64,000 nt of DNA, taken from assembly GCA_949987705.1 (NCBI GenBank), contig OX465284.1:114001163-114065162 (forward strand). The letters run 5' to 3'. This document shows positions 10,880 through 21,939 of this stretch, piece by piece (within the stretch, counting starts at the first letter, position 1; each line of letters begins with the position of its first letter). The notes beneath the pieces were generated by a model, which worked only from the letters and a program-made list of their open reading frames with translations, did not search any database and had not been told where the DNA came from. The DNA is from Thereva unica. Taxonomy: Eukaryota > Arthropoda > Insecta > Diptera > Therevidae. The position numbers and the translations under genes are program-made.

Positions 10880-13105
10880 GGTGTATAGAAGTGTTATTGT
10901 AAATGAGACAGTACTTCGGCAGTGCCCAATTAAGAATAAGTTCGACGCCATTGTTTATAGAGCTTTACTTGAACTCGAAATCAAAAAGAGATGGTCTGAA
11001 GCGTGCTTGACTTAGGTCTTACATGAGTTCAGATAATTTGAGTTGTTGATCGAATTGACCCCTGAAGAGCATCGGCAGATATGGTGTCGAGCTTATTTTT
11101 AGCTCCATCTAATGTAAACTTTTAATCCAGTTCTGTAGAACAAGCGTGACACCATTAACTCAACAAAACAGAGTGCCGAGCTCTGTCAAATTCTTCGAGA
11201 AATCAGACCAGCGACAATAATATTTTCGAAATTAAGGCCGTGTCGACATCACAATCGTGTTAGTAGGTTAATTAATTAATAATATTTAAAGTGTGGCTGA
11301 CCAGTTATGGGCGTTATGTAGATCACCTAACGCTATGGATGTAGATCAGTATGCCGTGACCTAGTTCTCAGGCTCAACCGGCCCCATACCTACTGATCTT
11401 GCACAATCAGTATTTTCGAACTTCGGCAACTTTGAACAGTACAAACTCAGGTTGCATTTTCCATCTCATTCAGCACCCTCCTGATTCCTTTTAGGCTAGT
11501 CTACCCCTCGAACAGAGCATGCTACTAGTCATTGCACCATGGGTGAAAGACACACAGGTAGTAAAAAGTTTGATTCCTGCGCTGAGGACCATTTTCCTTA
11601 AAATGCTTTAAAGTAAAATTCCATACCATTAAGTATTCCTAATTTTTTTTCGGGACTGCTCCTACTAAAAACCTCTCTTAAGTGCTCCTCAGAACTGTCA
11701 GTGAATAGTCAATTCCTCCTTTCTAGGGACCATTAAGGATACGTTCACTTTTTTTAATATTTTAAGGATTTCGAATTTTGTTTTCGCCTTTCTTGATTTC
11801 CCATTGAACGACATCACAGCGGCACTTTGCACTCAATCTCCTCTCTTCTCGTAGCAGCTAGATTCTTAGCATGTCCTTAAGATCCTATTGTGCAAAATTT
11901 ATTTTGGATAAACTCCCGTCCTTGTAAACTCTCTCGTCTTTCCTCTCGTCATTGCTGTACAACAAAGTCTAAGTAAACAGAGAAGCAGCCACCAATTTTT
12001 CGGATAAAGCAGCCCCGAAAGCAAGGAGAAAGAATAACCGAGCAAATCAGTCACATGATTGACATTGTCGAAATTGGAAGTGGCTATCACGGAAACGTGG
12101 TAAGTATCCGCCCTAAGGGTGAGCTTTCTTCTTTCGGAGTTTTTTTTCGTCTTGTCTAGATATAAAACGAAATCTGTCAGGACCTGGAAGTGACATTGAC
12201 GACTTGCTTTGTCCTAGTACATAATGCTTAATAGGCTTAAGTTGCTGCTGGGGCTTGAGTTGTCTTGACCAAAATAATAATAAATCCCTGGCTTCATTCA
12301 GGCGCAATAAAAGGAGGCGATGGCCATTGATTTTTTTATGCCTTTTTTGTTCCTTTATTCTTCTTCTTCTTCTTCGGTTTTTTTTGTTTGGTCATCGAAA
12401 ATATTTCCAATATATTTTCTTAGAGGGAGGGGGGAGAGAGAAAATGTGCAAATGAAATGGGGAGGAAAAAAAGAGTTATGGAGGCATTGGCATAGCCTTT
12501 AGGCAGCAACAAACAAGGAAGTTTCTTCCCCAATATATTCACACTGATGGCTCATGCAAATGACAGGAGAAAGCCAGGTGTTGTTGAAATTTATTTTGAA
12601 TATTTGTTTAGTATTTATGCCTTTGAGGGAGGATTGGTGGTGGTGGTGGTGGTGCGTTGTGTTGTTTGTGTATGAAATGATTTGTTTTCTTCTATTTAAA
12701 AGCTATCGATTCTGAGAGATAATTTTGTGAGTTGTAGGCATAAAATCTTACAGTTGGAGGATCAAAAGGAATTGAATATGCGTTTTTGACGAATATCAAC
12801 TTTTATGACAAGGGGCAGAGCAAGACAAAGTGCAAAAGTGATAGCCTCAACATACCCAATACCTCCTCTCCTCTCGAACAAGTGACTGGGTTAAAAGAAC
12901 TGAACCTAGCCTATTGGGAATCGGTCCCAGGTATTAGGCAGAGCTTTTTTACGAGAAAAAGCGAGAATCTTACATTTGTGTAGCAGCAGCATACGACCGC
13001 CTGTCTAAGCCAAACCAGGAGACATTGCAGGGGGTCCACGCCTAGAGGGCAGTCTCGGATTTCTGCTGATAAAACTCACCATCCTGCAAATATAGACCAG
13101 CCCGA
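10880..13105. other. Unassigned DNA with simple repeats
   Basis: No gene recognised. A (TTC)n microsatellite occurs near 12,358-12,377 and a (GGT)n run near 12,631-12,652. GGAGGGGGGAGAGAGA lies near 12,427. Confidence 0.5.
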
Positions 13106-13113
13106 GCGAGGCC

Positions 13114-13418
13114 CACACACTTTCAGTTTAACTGCACAGTTTATCCTTTTGACGTCATGTCTGAGTGATGAACTGTGTGAACTGTGCAATTTTGAACTAA
13201 TTTCACTCAGTCCTCAGACCTGAGCTCTGGAACCTCTTTTGCTCGATAAACTAGGCAGGTCAGACAGTTTATCATTCAGTTCTCTACGTTCCGTCCAAAC
13301 TGTCGAAACTGAGCAAAAAAAACCATACAAAGAACTGAAGAGCCCTCGCACTTTCAGGTCAGTTTATCGTACAGTTTTTTACACAGTTCAACTGTGCAGT
13401 TAAAACTGAGAGTGTGTG
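13114..13418. mobile_element. MITE with about 28-bp terminal inverted repeats
   Basis: The left end (13,114-13,141) starts CACACACTTTCAGTTTAACT. The reverse complement of the right end (13,390-13,418) starts CACACACTCTCAGTTTTAAC. Both run into GCACAGTT. Subterminal copies of AACTGTG/CACAGTT recur inside, a pattern seen in DNA-transposon ends that bind transposase. No open reading frame. No convincing target-site duplication: flanks are GAGGCC and AACCGC. Length 305 bp. Confidence 0.7.
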
Positions 13419-13429
13419 AACCGCTTAAG

Positions 13430-13780
13430 AGGCGTTATCACTCTAATTTGGGCAGACCTTAGACTGTTGGTGGGATATCTGACTGGCCATGTGAACCACC
13501 CATACAACCTAGAACTGTCTAAGGAGACAGAATACCAACTCTACATGGAACATGACAAAATTTTCTGAGTCCAGCTCAAACCCCTTTCTTGTTCAACTAA
13601 AGACTTTCTCGCCTTTGTCCGGGGTCTAACAGTCTTTTCCGTTTGTGGGACATGTACTCTAGCTTGGTGGCGCAGTTCACCATATAGGTTGCCCTCATAG
13701 CTGAGTTTCTGTGAACAGAGAGCTCAAGAAATAAAAAATGTTAAAAACGAATACCTAGCACATCGGGAAAAATTCGGAGC
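13430..13780. other. No feature seen
   Basis: Unique-looking DNA between the 13.1-kb MITE and the dispersed repeat at 13.8 kb. Confidence 0.4.
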
Positions 13781-14030
13781 GCAGTTAACGCTAAGAGGAG
13801 CGATGTTTGAACGCTATCATTATGCTAATAAGGGGCCAAAATTGGGGGTTTTAACTTGTATAAGACAAAGAAAACGGGCAATTATGTTGCTGACCATAAA
13901 GAGTACCAATAGCATTCTCAATAGACCGGTCATCGTTTGATTACCGAGGTCAAGCAGCACTGGATGTGGCTAGTGCTTCGTTGGGGGACCGACAGAAAAA
14001 GGTAATTACCAAAGGCGAACAAAAATAAAA
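13780..14030 (+). repeat. Dispersed repeat, copy 1 (related to 39.9-40.3 kb)
   Basis: AAAACGGGCAATTAT..TTGCTGACCATAA (about 13,870), CTCAATAGACCGGTCATCG (13,917) and CAAAGGCGAACAAAAATAAA (14,010) recur in the same order and orientation at 39,955-40,282 as AAAACGGGCGAATAT..., CTCAATAGATCGTTTCTCG and CAAAGGCGAACAAAAATAAA. This is an interspersed family of unknown type, with no coding signal. Confidence 0.6.
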
Positions 14031-14034
14031 TAAA

Positions 14035-15440
14035 TATTTTCACAGAGATCTAACTAAACTGAATCGCACTTCTCTATGGTCATAGGGAGTACATTGCCAA
14101 TAGCTTTATTGACGTTGAGCTCTAAGCACTGTACGAATTCGAAAGTAAATTTTGCTGATTAGTGGTAGGCTCCACAAATGTTTATGCAATTTCTCTCTCT
14201 CTCAAACTCCATTTAAATTGAAGTTTTTCCAAAATCTCAATGTTTGTTAAAAAAAAATAAAAAAATAAAATAAAATGAAATAACTAAGAGTTCTCCGTTT
14301 GACGAAATTATCATCGTCCATGAAACCCTTATAAGTCAGTGCCTCATTAAGGTCCTTGTAGGATATTTTTCTCCCGACCAAACAGCAAAAAAAAATGAAA
14401 CTCTTATGAACTTTCCTCGAGAAGACGAAAAAGTTTCTTTAACAAAATTCATATTCAAATTTTATTATTGTTCCTCCTGTGCCACCCCCAGTCTAGAGCT
14501 GCCGTAGTGCGGTGAAGCAGCAGGAACTGAGCGCCCCCGAAAGAGCCAAAAAGTTTTACCTTGATAACCCCTTCTAGGATCTCTCAAGACGGAAAATTTC
14601 GAAATTCTTAACTCAAGTTAATTTCCAAAAGCCAAAGAACTTCTGATTTTGCTTCGGATTCAGATAATTAATGTCCTCTTCTCGTGCTTTTTTGCTGTTG
14701 TTGTAAATGAATCCTTGTAATTACAAGGCGAAGGCTAGATTTCATCGTCGCGGAAAAATTTCACCCCCAGACCAAACATTTTCACCCCCTTACAACATTT
14801 TTTTCTTCATCTTTATTTATTTTCGGGCAAAAGTTAATTCTTTCGTCTAATTTTAGGAGAGCGCGAACTTCTTTCATGTTTTACCTGAGTAAATCATACG
14901 TCATTAATTTTAACGAATTTAAATACACCTTTTACATTTATGACACCTTCGACACGCGAAATGTGACTCTCTCTCTCTCTGCCTTTTTGTCTGCTTAGCA
15001 TCTTGGTTGCCTGGGGTAATGCTTAACCTCAAAACATGGAAACTTTTGTATATTTACATAAATGTGAATTTTACTCCATTACAGTTTAATAAAAATAAAG
15101 GAATTCACATTCGTACATACCTACATATAAATTACCTGGTTGGCACCTTTCTCAGGTAAGTAAATTATTATGGTTGATATGTCTGTGCTGCCTTTGAGAC
15201 GCGGTTTTCTGCTGTGAATTAAAAGAAATTAGCTCAATTCTCGCGATGCTTTTGATCTTTAACACCTGTGAACATGAGAACCTTGTTTAATATTAATTTT
15301 GGTAGAGCTGAGTGTGTTTGGTTATTTTCAGGTGATGTAGAAAGACGATATTAAGATGCATTTTAACCGCTGTGGATAATGAGCGTTAATTATGTCAAGG
15401 CTATGGCTTTTAGCATAGGACATGCTTCGCACCTGATCGG
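14035..15440. other. Unassigned AT-rich DNA
   Basis: Contains poly-A/AAATAA tracts near 14,248-14,280 and short CT runs near 14,195 and 14,970. No gene or element recognised. Confidence 0.5.
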
Positions 15441-15459
15441 AAAGTTAGACAGTGAGGAA

Positions 15460-15597
15460 GTATGGTGTAGACCATACCTATCCTTCCAGCATGATGGCGT
15501 AGACCAGGATGTCCAGAGCTTCGGGCTGTCAAACTGGATGACATCGGCCCAAAATCGACACCGGTGAAGAGAATAGTCCTTAAAGAAGAAGCACGTG
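15460..15597 (+). mobile_element. Non-LTR retrotransposon 3' end, family B
   Basis: The plus strand encodes DGVDQDVQSFGLSNWMTSAQ followed by NRHR. It closely matches DGIDQDSQSLGMPNWMTSAQ from the minus-strand copy at 58.8 kb. This is the GRPK-RW...W...AQDR..W C-terminal tail of an RTE/L2-like ORF2. It is followed by a short spacer and a GAAGAAG tail at about 15,585. The copy is 5'-truncated, as expected for target-primed reverse transcription. I found no clear target-site duplication. Confidence 0.6.
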
Positions 15598-15640
15598 CTT
15601 GTCATAATTATAAAAGAACAATGTACAGGAGTATCACGGG

Positions 15641-16530
15641 TGCGCCAACTAGACCTTCGGTATTTCAATATCGAATTACTCTGACTTTTTTTACCCGATT
15701 GTGACAAATGAGCAAGATTTATTTAGGATATTCTCTACCATTTATTTCAAATCAGTTTTTGAATACAATGTCGATTAAATGATCATCTCTATTAGATACG
15801 CAAAAGCAGACCTTTTCGGGCATCCTGCTAACATTGAACAGCATTGGACGTTATAGTAGCTGTTTTGACTCTTATGTTAGCTTTGAGTTCGTCAATTGTC
15901 TTCGGCTTGTTGGCATAAAGTTAACATTTTAAATGACCCCACAGAAAAGTCTGGTGCCGTTAAATCCGGAGAACGAGAAGACAACTCCAAATCACTTCGA
16001 CACCACGATTCTCGGGAAATTGTGCTGCATGATCTTCATCGGTATGGCAAGGTACGTCGCCTTGTTGAAAATAGAAGTTCGTCAGACCTTTTTCTTACAT
16101 TTTCGAACACATAAAGTGCGCCAACATCGAACGATAGCGTACGACGTCGACGGTTTCTCTAACTTTGAAGAAAAATGGTCCGATAATGGTTTTTGAGCAC
16201 AGCCCGGGCCAAACAATGACTTTCTCGTCGTGCTTTGGTGTTTCGTGTGGGTTCTATGTTCCCCAAATTCGACAGTTTTGTTTATTGACTCGCCAGAGAG
16301 TGTAACATGAGATTCGTCCATTTTTACGTTAAGTAAGTAAGCTCAGTTTTGACAATTGAACCTTTGTTTTCAATGTAATTTCAGTCCGTTTTTTCAGTAT
16401 GTATTGATTCATAGCTAAAATGGGCTAAAATGGTACTGAATGACGTTTCAGAATCATGTACATTTGTCGAAATCAGCTAAAAAATGTCAGGGCTATTCAA
16501 TGTTGAAATACCGAAGGTCTAGATGGCGCA
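15641..16530 (-). mobile_element. Decayed mariner-like element with both inverted ends
   Basis: The left end TGCGCCAACTAGACCTTCGG (15,641) is the inverted match of the right end ...CCGAAGGTCTAGATGGCGCA (ending 16,530). Similarity continues inward for about 75 bp. Minus-strand frames between the ends show a Tc1/mariner transposase: a VNKQNCRIWG segment and KVIVWPGL...IIGPFFFK (16,300-16,120), then FQQGD...CHTDED (16,065-16,020), SSRSPDLTAPDF (15,985-15,945) and KTIDEL-like tail residues (about 15,890). These cover the second and third catalytic aspartate regions. The first third of the protein is missing, and frameshifts and stops are common. No clean TA duplication is visible at the edges. 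Confidence 0.7.
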
Positions 16531-16539
16531 TTCTGTACT

Positions 16540-17030
16540 TGTACTTGGTCGACTTTAAAGCGATTATCGGTCATCGATACCCACGACCTCGTCCGCATGG
16601 AAAGATGTCACTTTATACGTTATCTAGGCACCCGTATTTCAAGTCATTGATGAGTTGGTATACATAATCTCACGCCTGTATTCCTTTATGGGGTTAAGTA
16701 GAGCTTCAAAAGCAAGGAAGAAATGAGTTAGTAAGACTCTTCTTTCAATACCTCATATTAATGTGTCAAGACCTCCATGTAAACAACAATTCTAGTATTT
16801 TTTTGAAGTGAAAACTTCTTTAGCCGCGTTGGGCACTTTTTGATAGGGGAAAATGTTATGGGTTCGCGTCACCGACATGCTCATGACTGGCGCACGCGCT
16901 CAATCGATTATAATCAAAAACTTTTTGATTTTGAATAAAAAAATAAATCTGACCGCCTACTATTATTCAATTAAGTATCGAAAATGAAAATATAAAACCA
17001 GTCATTTTGAACGTCACACTTCATTACTTC
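16540..17030. other. No feature seen
   Basis: AT-rich spacer between the mariner remnant and the Helentron endonuclease frame. An in-frame TGA near 17,007 closes that frame upstream. Confidence 0.4.
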
Positions 17031-17034
17031 ATAT

Positions 17035-17511
17035 ATGGACATACATACTAAATTCACTAGATGCATTGGTGTTAATGTTTCTGATATAGGCGAAATATGC
17101 GTTGCTCGTTGCAGTTCCGAGAATGGGCAATACGTATTAATGGTTGCCGTTTATATTTCGCCTGGAAAATCTATGAGACAGATACAACAATTTTTATTCG
17201 AAAATTTGATGATTTATACAAAAGAAGGTTCTGAAATTCTCGAAAAAAGATTCGGCGAAAAATATGATAATGTACCGATGATTTTAAGTGGAGACTTCAA
17301 TATTAACTTTGCAGATGATAGCTACCATTAATTGAATTTTTAAATACAACACTTAATTTAAATATGTCCAATGATCGGAAACTTAGTACTACCAAATATA
17401 AAACGACGATCGATGCGGTTTTTACGCGATACTTAGATAAATTCGAATCAAACATTTTCATTTCTTACTTTAGTTACCATAACCCGATTGTATCTTTTTT
17501 ACAAAAGTGCT
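17035..17511 (+). pseudogene. Helentron-type endonuclease (EEP fold) fragment, one frameshift
   Basis: The first 98 codons read through DIGEICVARCSSENGQYVLM, VAVYISPGKSM, and YDNVPMILSGDFNINFADDS (to about 17,325). The SGDFN motif is the hallmark of the endonuclease/exonuclease/phosphatase fold. After a one-base frame change near 17,325 the same domain continues as PLIEFLN, RKLSTTKYKTTIDAVFTRYL and FISYFSYHNPIVSF, ending at a TAA at 17,509-17,511. The STTKYKTTIDAVF and FSYH (IDH/SDH-like) motifs are typical of the apurinic-like endonuclease encoded by Helentrons, which accompanies the Rep-helicase. It is the best-preserved coding stretch in the window. The true N-terminus is not resolved. Confidence 0.7.
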
Positions 17512-17775
17512 AATGAAATAGGATGGTCAAAATTGCTACAATTATTACATAATTTAAAAAATAATTCTGAGATATCGGTTGAAGATGCAGCAGCATTAAA
17601 TTTTATAGAAAAAAGTACACTTATTAATGAAGACGCAGTTACTTGTGCTACATATTTTAATAAGTTGGTTAATGTCCTAATGAAAATACTGCAATCAAAA
17701 AGATTTAGTCCTTTCAAGAAATATAGAATTTTGTATTACTTCAAAAGAATCGAATTTCAACATCTAAGTTCTAAG
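17505..17775 (+). pseudogene. Helitron Rep (Helitron_like_N) fragment
   Basis: The frame reads SANEIGWSKLLQLLHNLKNN from 17,507, then a DAVTCATYFNKLVNVLMKIL segment and RFSPFKKYRILYYFKRIEFQH, ending near 17,763. This matches the start of the Helitron Rep nuclease region ('SANE..W.ELL..L', 'DPVTC..YF', 'GPF.KY...DYF.R.EFQHRGSPH'). It stops just before the metal-binding HxH of the rolling-circle nuclease. It overlaps the end of the endonuclease frame by a few bases in another frame, so the two are joined abruptly. Downstream lies a T15 tract (about 17,810-17,824). Confidence 0.7.
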
Positions 17776-17829
17776 TTTTCACTTCTATCGGCAGTCCCTA
17801 TAACTGCCATTTTTTTTTTTTTTGGTTAG

Positions 17830-18290
17830 ATAATGATCAGGCTATCATAGTAACTAATCCTTGAGTCCATCACATACAATTGTCCATGTGAGAAACAGTC
17901 ACTCCATAGATCCACACCAGCATCATTCAAACTCTGCCCCTGTGCCATGGCGTAGCAAACCTTAACAGAAAATTGCTGACGTTTGAAATCAGAGTGGTAG
18001 TCTTAGAGGATCAGAGGAATTCGAGAGATGAAGGCGATTTCTCCTTGATTGAATCCTGTGAAGAAAATCTTGGTTTCGAACACGTATTTGTAGTGAAGAG
18101 TTGTCATCTAATGCCTGATTCTATTGCACATTTTCGGAGGATTTAAATTGAGCAGCAGCATGACTCAAGCGCCAACCTTAAGGTGGAGCAATTGAGGTAG
18201 TATTCCTGGTGGATTAAGGTTAGGAGTGTGTAAGAATTCTACAGGGTAATGTACAGCATTCTAGACCCAGTCCACAGATTCGTACTTCCT
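17830..18290 (-). pseudogene. Helitron helicase C-terminal fragment
   Basis: On the minus strand, helicase motifs appear in order. NAVHYPVEF is near 18,255, NPPGILPQLLHLKVGA near 18,215-18,165, and LLNLNPPK near 18,150. FISRIPLI and FKRQQFSVKVCYAMA follow near 18,020-17,945, and AQGQSLNDAGVDLW...CFSHGQLYVMDSR runs 17,945-17,860. These are the PIF1-like motifs V and VI of Helitron RepHel proteins. 'TINK' is missing before QGQS, and stops are present. The same domain occurs in the 30.4-31.1 kb Helitron. The fragment opposes the Rep fragment at 17.5 kb and is truncated at 18,291 by a non-LTR insertion. Confidence 0.7.
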
Positions 18291-18302
18291 ATGCTCAGTC
18301 AG

Positions 18303-18578
18303 CGAACGGTTGCGAAACATGGAAAGTCACCCAATTCACCACGAGGCGCCTACAAGTCTTCATCAACGGATGCCTTCGTCGTATCCTAACAATCCGCTGG
18401 CAAGATAGAATTTCAAACGAAGAACTATGGCGCCGTGCCGGCCAAGAAAGGATAGACGACCAAATCAGGATTCCGCAAGGTTCCCTTCGAGTAGGAAGAC
18501 CTAGAACAACGCTGGAGGGCAACTGTTTCCGCCCTATGTCCCATGAGGGATTAAAGGAGTTTAAAGAAGAAGAAGAAG
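18303..18578 (+). mobile_element. 5'-truncated non-LTR insertion (family A) with 12-bp TSD
   Basis: ATGCTCAGTCAG lies at 18,291-18,302 and again at 18,579-18,590, flanking 276 bp. The insert encodes the C-terminal tail of an RTE/L2-like ORF2: GCETWKVTQF, RLQVFINGCLRRILTIRWQD, RISNEELWRRAGQ, then a GRPRTT segment. It ends TTAAAGGAGTTTAAAGAAGA with a (GAA)n tail. The same 3' end (AACTGTTTCCGCC...AAGAAGAAG) occurs in the 54-bp insertion at 47.2 kb. A truncated 5' end, a repeat tail and a TSD are the signature of target-primed reverse transcription. Confidence 0.85.
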
Positions 18579-18590
18579 ATGCTCAGTCAG

Positions 18591-18905
18591 CACCTTCTCC
18601 GGCAGAAAATTGCCATCGGCGTCCTCCTTCAAACTCAAACCCTCCACCAGTTCATCCAGATTAAGAGACTCCTCTTCTGGGGAAGGACTTTTAAAAATGG
18701 TCGTTTTGGCATACCTGATGCCAAGCCTTAGTCGGTCTTCATTCTTCTTCAATGCCCACCCAGATATCCGTAGGAACCATCGGATTTTGTGCCACACACT
18801 GGTACAATGGATAAGCCTTCCAGGTTCCAGATTTACTTTTGCCAAGCAGATACGAGCTCTAGGACTCCTCGTGATATGCACAGCTAAGATTAGCTTGAGA
18901 CTCAT
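18591..18905 (-). other. Unassigned protein-like frame
   Basis: A 114-codon minus-strand frame (18,905-18,561) contains an acidic segment, SPSPEEESLNLDELVEGLSL, at about 18,700-18,640. It looks biased like real protein but I do not recognise it. If the non-LTR copy interrupted a Helitron, this DNA should continue the helicase upstream, but only the last few residues are compatible. It may belong to another element's ORF1. Confidence 0.25.
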
Positions 18906-18949
18906 GCCTTTCGATACATCAGCAGATCTAAGCGACGCATTCGCCTAGG

Positions 18950-21160
18950 AAGTCTCTTGAGGCCTGGCCTTCACATCTGATTACCCTGAAACCTATGACT
19001 ACCTGCTAAGAGTCATAGCAGGGCGTTGTTCCTCCCTTGCTTGAGAGGATGTGGTCCAATACCATTTCCCTTAGTTGGCTTCCACCTCCACCCAGATTTC
19101 AGGGCTAATGCGCCCCCAAAGCCCTTTCGTCCGTCAAAGCTACTTGGGTAGGAGCTCTGACCACCTCGCTCAGCAGTCTTTCTGGGCCTGTCTATCATCA
19201 ACCTGCCGATGCTGCACTTGCTGCAGCAAACTTTTCCTGGAGGGAGGGGGGCTCTTTAGTGTTTTGGCATCTCGCTTGCTCTTCACTTTAGGAGAGGATT
19301 GAGGTCTTTTCTGTGCCTCCCGCGACCCGGGATGGTTGGCTGGATTTAGTGTCAGCCGTTTCCAATTCTCAACAATCGACTGGAACTTCATTTAGTCCGC
19401 CTGGTCTTGCTCATGCACAGTATCGGTCTTCTCCTTCTCCGGTTCTGGCCATACATACGCATACTATCTGACCTATGCTTGCTTGTCACCTCTTGCATTG
19501 TACTGGCTCAAAAGAGGCACCTCTTACAAACTTATTTTATAATGGAGTCCTACCCAACACTAGTTAGAAGATAGAAATCCTTCTCTCTGTAAGGAACCAA
19601 AAATTGTGTCTGATTTTTTGAACCTCTTTGGGGTCGCGACCTCCAGGTTGAGAAAGAATGCTTTAAAAGGTACTATGCATCTCTCTTGAATATATTTGCT
19701 GTAAAACTTTTGCTTAAAGGAGTGCAATTGCTCAAACGCTGGAAATGTGGACCATCTGAGTCAAAGTGTTATACCTCAAACCCGGAACCACTCCGTCACA
19801 AAAGGTCCTATGAAAAACTCTATTCTTTTACAAAAATTTTTTATGACATTTTTTTCCATCTGAGAAACCCCGCCATTTTGTCCAACTAGCAGAGTTCATC
19901 ATTCACTCTGCTCATGTACTAATTACAGTCGTGCTGTTTGTTAATATCTCATGCAAGAACTGAGTCCATTCTGACTCGCAAGGCCCAAACCACTACCACC
20001 CCCCACCGAAAACAGGGCCACAATTTTTTTCTCGCACATTCCACAATTTGGATAATGATAAAATGTACGTTCAAACAGTACAGACAGACAGACTAGCAGC
20101 AGTGGTGGGGGTCGAAGCTACTTCATAGTCCATACTATCCTCAGTGATTGTTTTTTTTTTTGTTTTTTCTTCTCAGCTGTTTATGTTTTTTTGGGCACAG
20201 CTCCCCACTGTCACGTCCTGGCAATTTCGCAAGATAAATATACGGAGAATGGAGAAATTCTCGCTTGGATAAAGAGTAACGTAACCGAAATGCTTTATCC
20301 GCAGCCAGGCATAAAAACAATGACTGACAAAAGTTTCGCTCTTTTTTGTGTGGGCTCCTCTTTTTTGGCCGCCGCACAAATACCGGGGGGATGCTCACTC
20401 GTGTTTCGAATCCTGACACTACAAATGGGGATCCTGTTTTGGTGCGGAATTAAACGTAGACAAATGCTATAATTTTTGTAATTAGCCAGTCTAGAGGATG
20501 TCATATGGATGAATCCCAGATAAGAGCGGTAATTAATGGCGGTTTTTGTAGGGCCGGGATATGCCGAATAATAATAAAGACTGAACAAAGCAAAGCGTTT
20601 TTGTGCATCGTTAGCAGGAAGCAGTTTGGTGACCCTAATTGAAGTTGGGGTTTATAAATATGTAAAGGAGTATTGTTAATAACAAAACCAAAGTTTTACT
20701 TATGCAGCAAAATTTATGTGAATTCCATCAAGGGATCATCACAGCAACCACTTCTGGTCTGGTTGTGGGAAACTAGTTTTGGTCTGCGGTTCTGAGAATA
20801 CATCGTTCGCCACGAATCACATGTCAACCGGGAATACTTCACTTACATAAAAGGAGATGGTTGTGTGAATTCGCGAGAATCAGGAATTTGATAAACTTTC
20901 GTCCCTAGCCACTGCCGAAAAGTACATTCATATTATCATGCATCAGACTCGCTTGGTGGTGCAGAGTTGTGTAAACGAGTTGGTGGTGGATTAGATCAGG
21001 GTAAATTGCAATTTGATACTTGAGTTTTAATTGAAGCTATTAAAAAATTAAGAACAAGTTTTGAAAGAGATGTTATCAAAAATATTTCGAGGCTTTTGAT
21101 GCAGCCCAAAGTTCATTAAGGATTCAGAGTTAAATTTTTTCCCTGAATGCCGTGAAGCCA
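18950..21160. other. Unassigned DNA; possible retrotransposon ORF1 debris
   Basis: At 19,391-19,010 the minus strand has basic, proline-rich short frames (for example REAQKRPQSSPKVKSKRD), which resemble the N-terminal part of retrotransposon ORF1/gag proteins but carry no zinc knuckle. From 19,460 to 21,160 no gene or repeat was recognised. There is a T-rich tract at 20,150-20,168. Confidence 0.3.
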
Positions 21161-21164
21161 CATT

Positions 21165-21905
21165 GAACAAGCGGGATCTAGACCACATCGAGGATGCATT
21201 GATAAAATATTCGCCCCCCGTCAGTTAATGGAAGAAAGAATTCGTTGCGGCAAACGAACTGTCGTCGTTTTCATCGATTTCAAATCAGTTTCCGATTGCA
21301 TCGATTGGAACAGTTTAAGGAAAAACGAGTGGCATCAACGGCCGACGTTCACAGCCAAATCAGCCAGGCAACAGCAAGATTCTCCTCGCTCAAGTGGTTC
21401 ATATGGAAACGAACAAATATTGCCATCAAAACGAAAGTACGCATTTACCAAACGTTGATCGGAAACGTGGGCACTGCTCAAGCCGGACATCAACAAGCTC
21501 GAGGTCTTCCAAATGCGATGCTTGAGGCAGATTCTCTGTATCTCACTATGCCTTCGCTTCGCCTCCACGATCGCCTACAAAACGGGACAATTAGACCAAG
21601 ATACGATCGACAGACACTGATCGAAGAAGAAATACAAAAACCTTGACTACGGCGGTTTGGACATGTTTGCCGAATGGATGATAACCGCTTGCCACGTAAA
21701 CTTTCTGGCGAGACCGTCCCGCAGACTGGAGAATTCCGCAATCGGCACCGAAGAAAACCTGGCTAAAGAATATCGAGGGCGAACTAAAGAATCAACGATT
21801 ATCAGTTACCGAGGCATAAAACGTCGCCAAAAATAGTCAAGAATGGAAACGAATCGTGAATAGAGTACGAGACCCTGCGGCGCCGACAGCAAACCTTCAT
21901 GATAA
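21165..21905 (+). pseudogene. Non-LTR reverse transcriptase fragment (RTE/L2-like)
   Basis: The plus strand reads EQAGSRPHRGCIDKIFAPRQ (21,165), which is RT motif 2a. RTVVVFIDFKSVSDCIDWNS at 21,255-21,315 corresponds to catalytic motif A, normally FIDF..AFD. After a frame change, STADVHSQISQATARFSSLK, KTKVRIYQTLI, NKLEVFQMRCLRQILCIS and GHVCRMDDNRLPRK mark the C-terminal region. The motif-C FADD segment is missing, so the RT core is deleted. The end near 21,900 shows a WKRIV.....AP tail. Adjacent sequence after 21,905 is unassigned. Confidence 0.7.
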
Positions 21906-21939
21906 CCCCAAACAGTACGAACTTTACGAATAGTTCCCG

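Noticed and set aside
11500..11610. Possible additional SINE near AGTTTGATTCC
   Set aside because: Only a weak B-box-like word is present. The A box, spacer and body are missing.
15390..15707. 105-codon minus-strand frame
   Set aside because: It crosses from the mariner end into the complement of the family-B non-LTR tail, two unrelated repeats.
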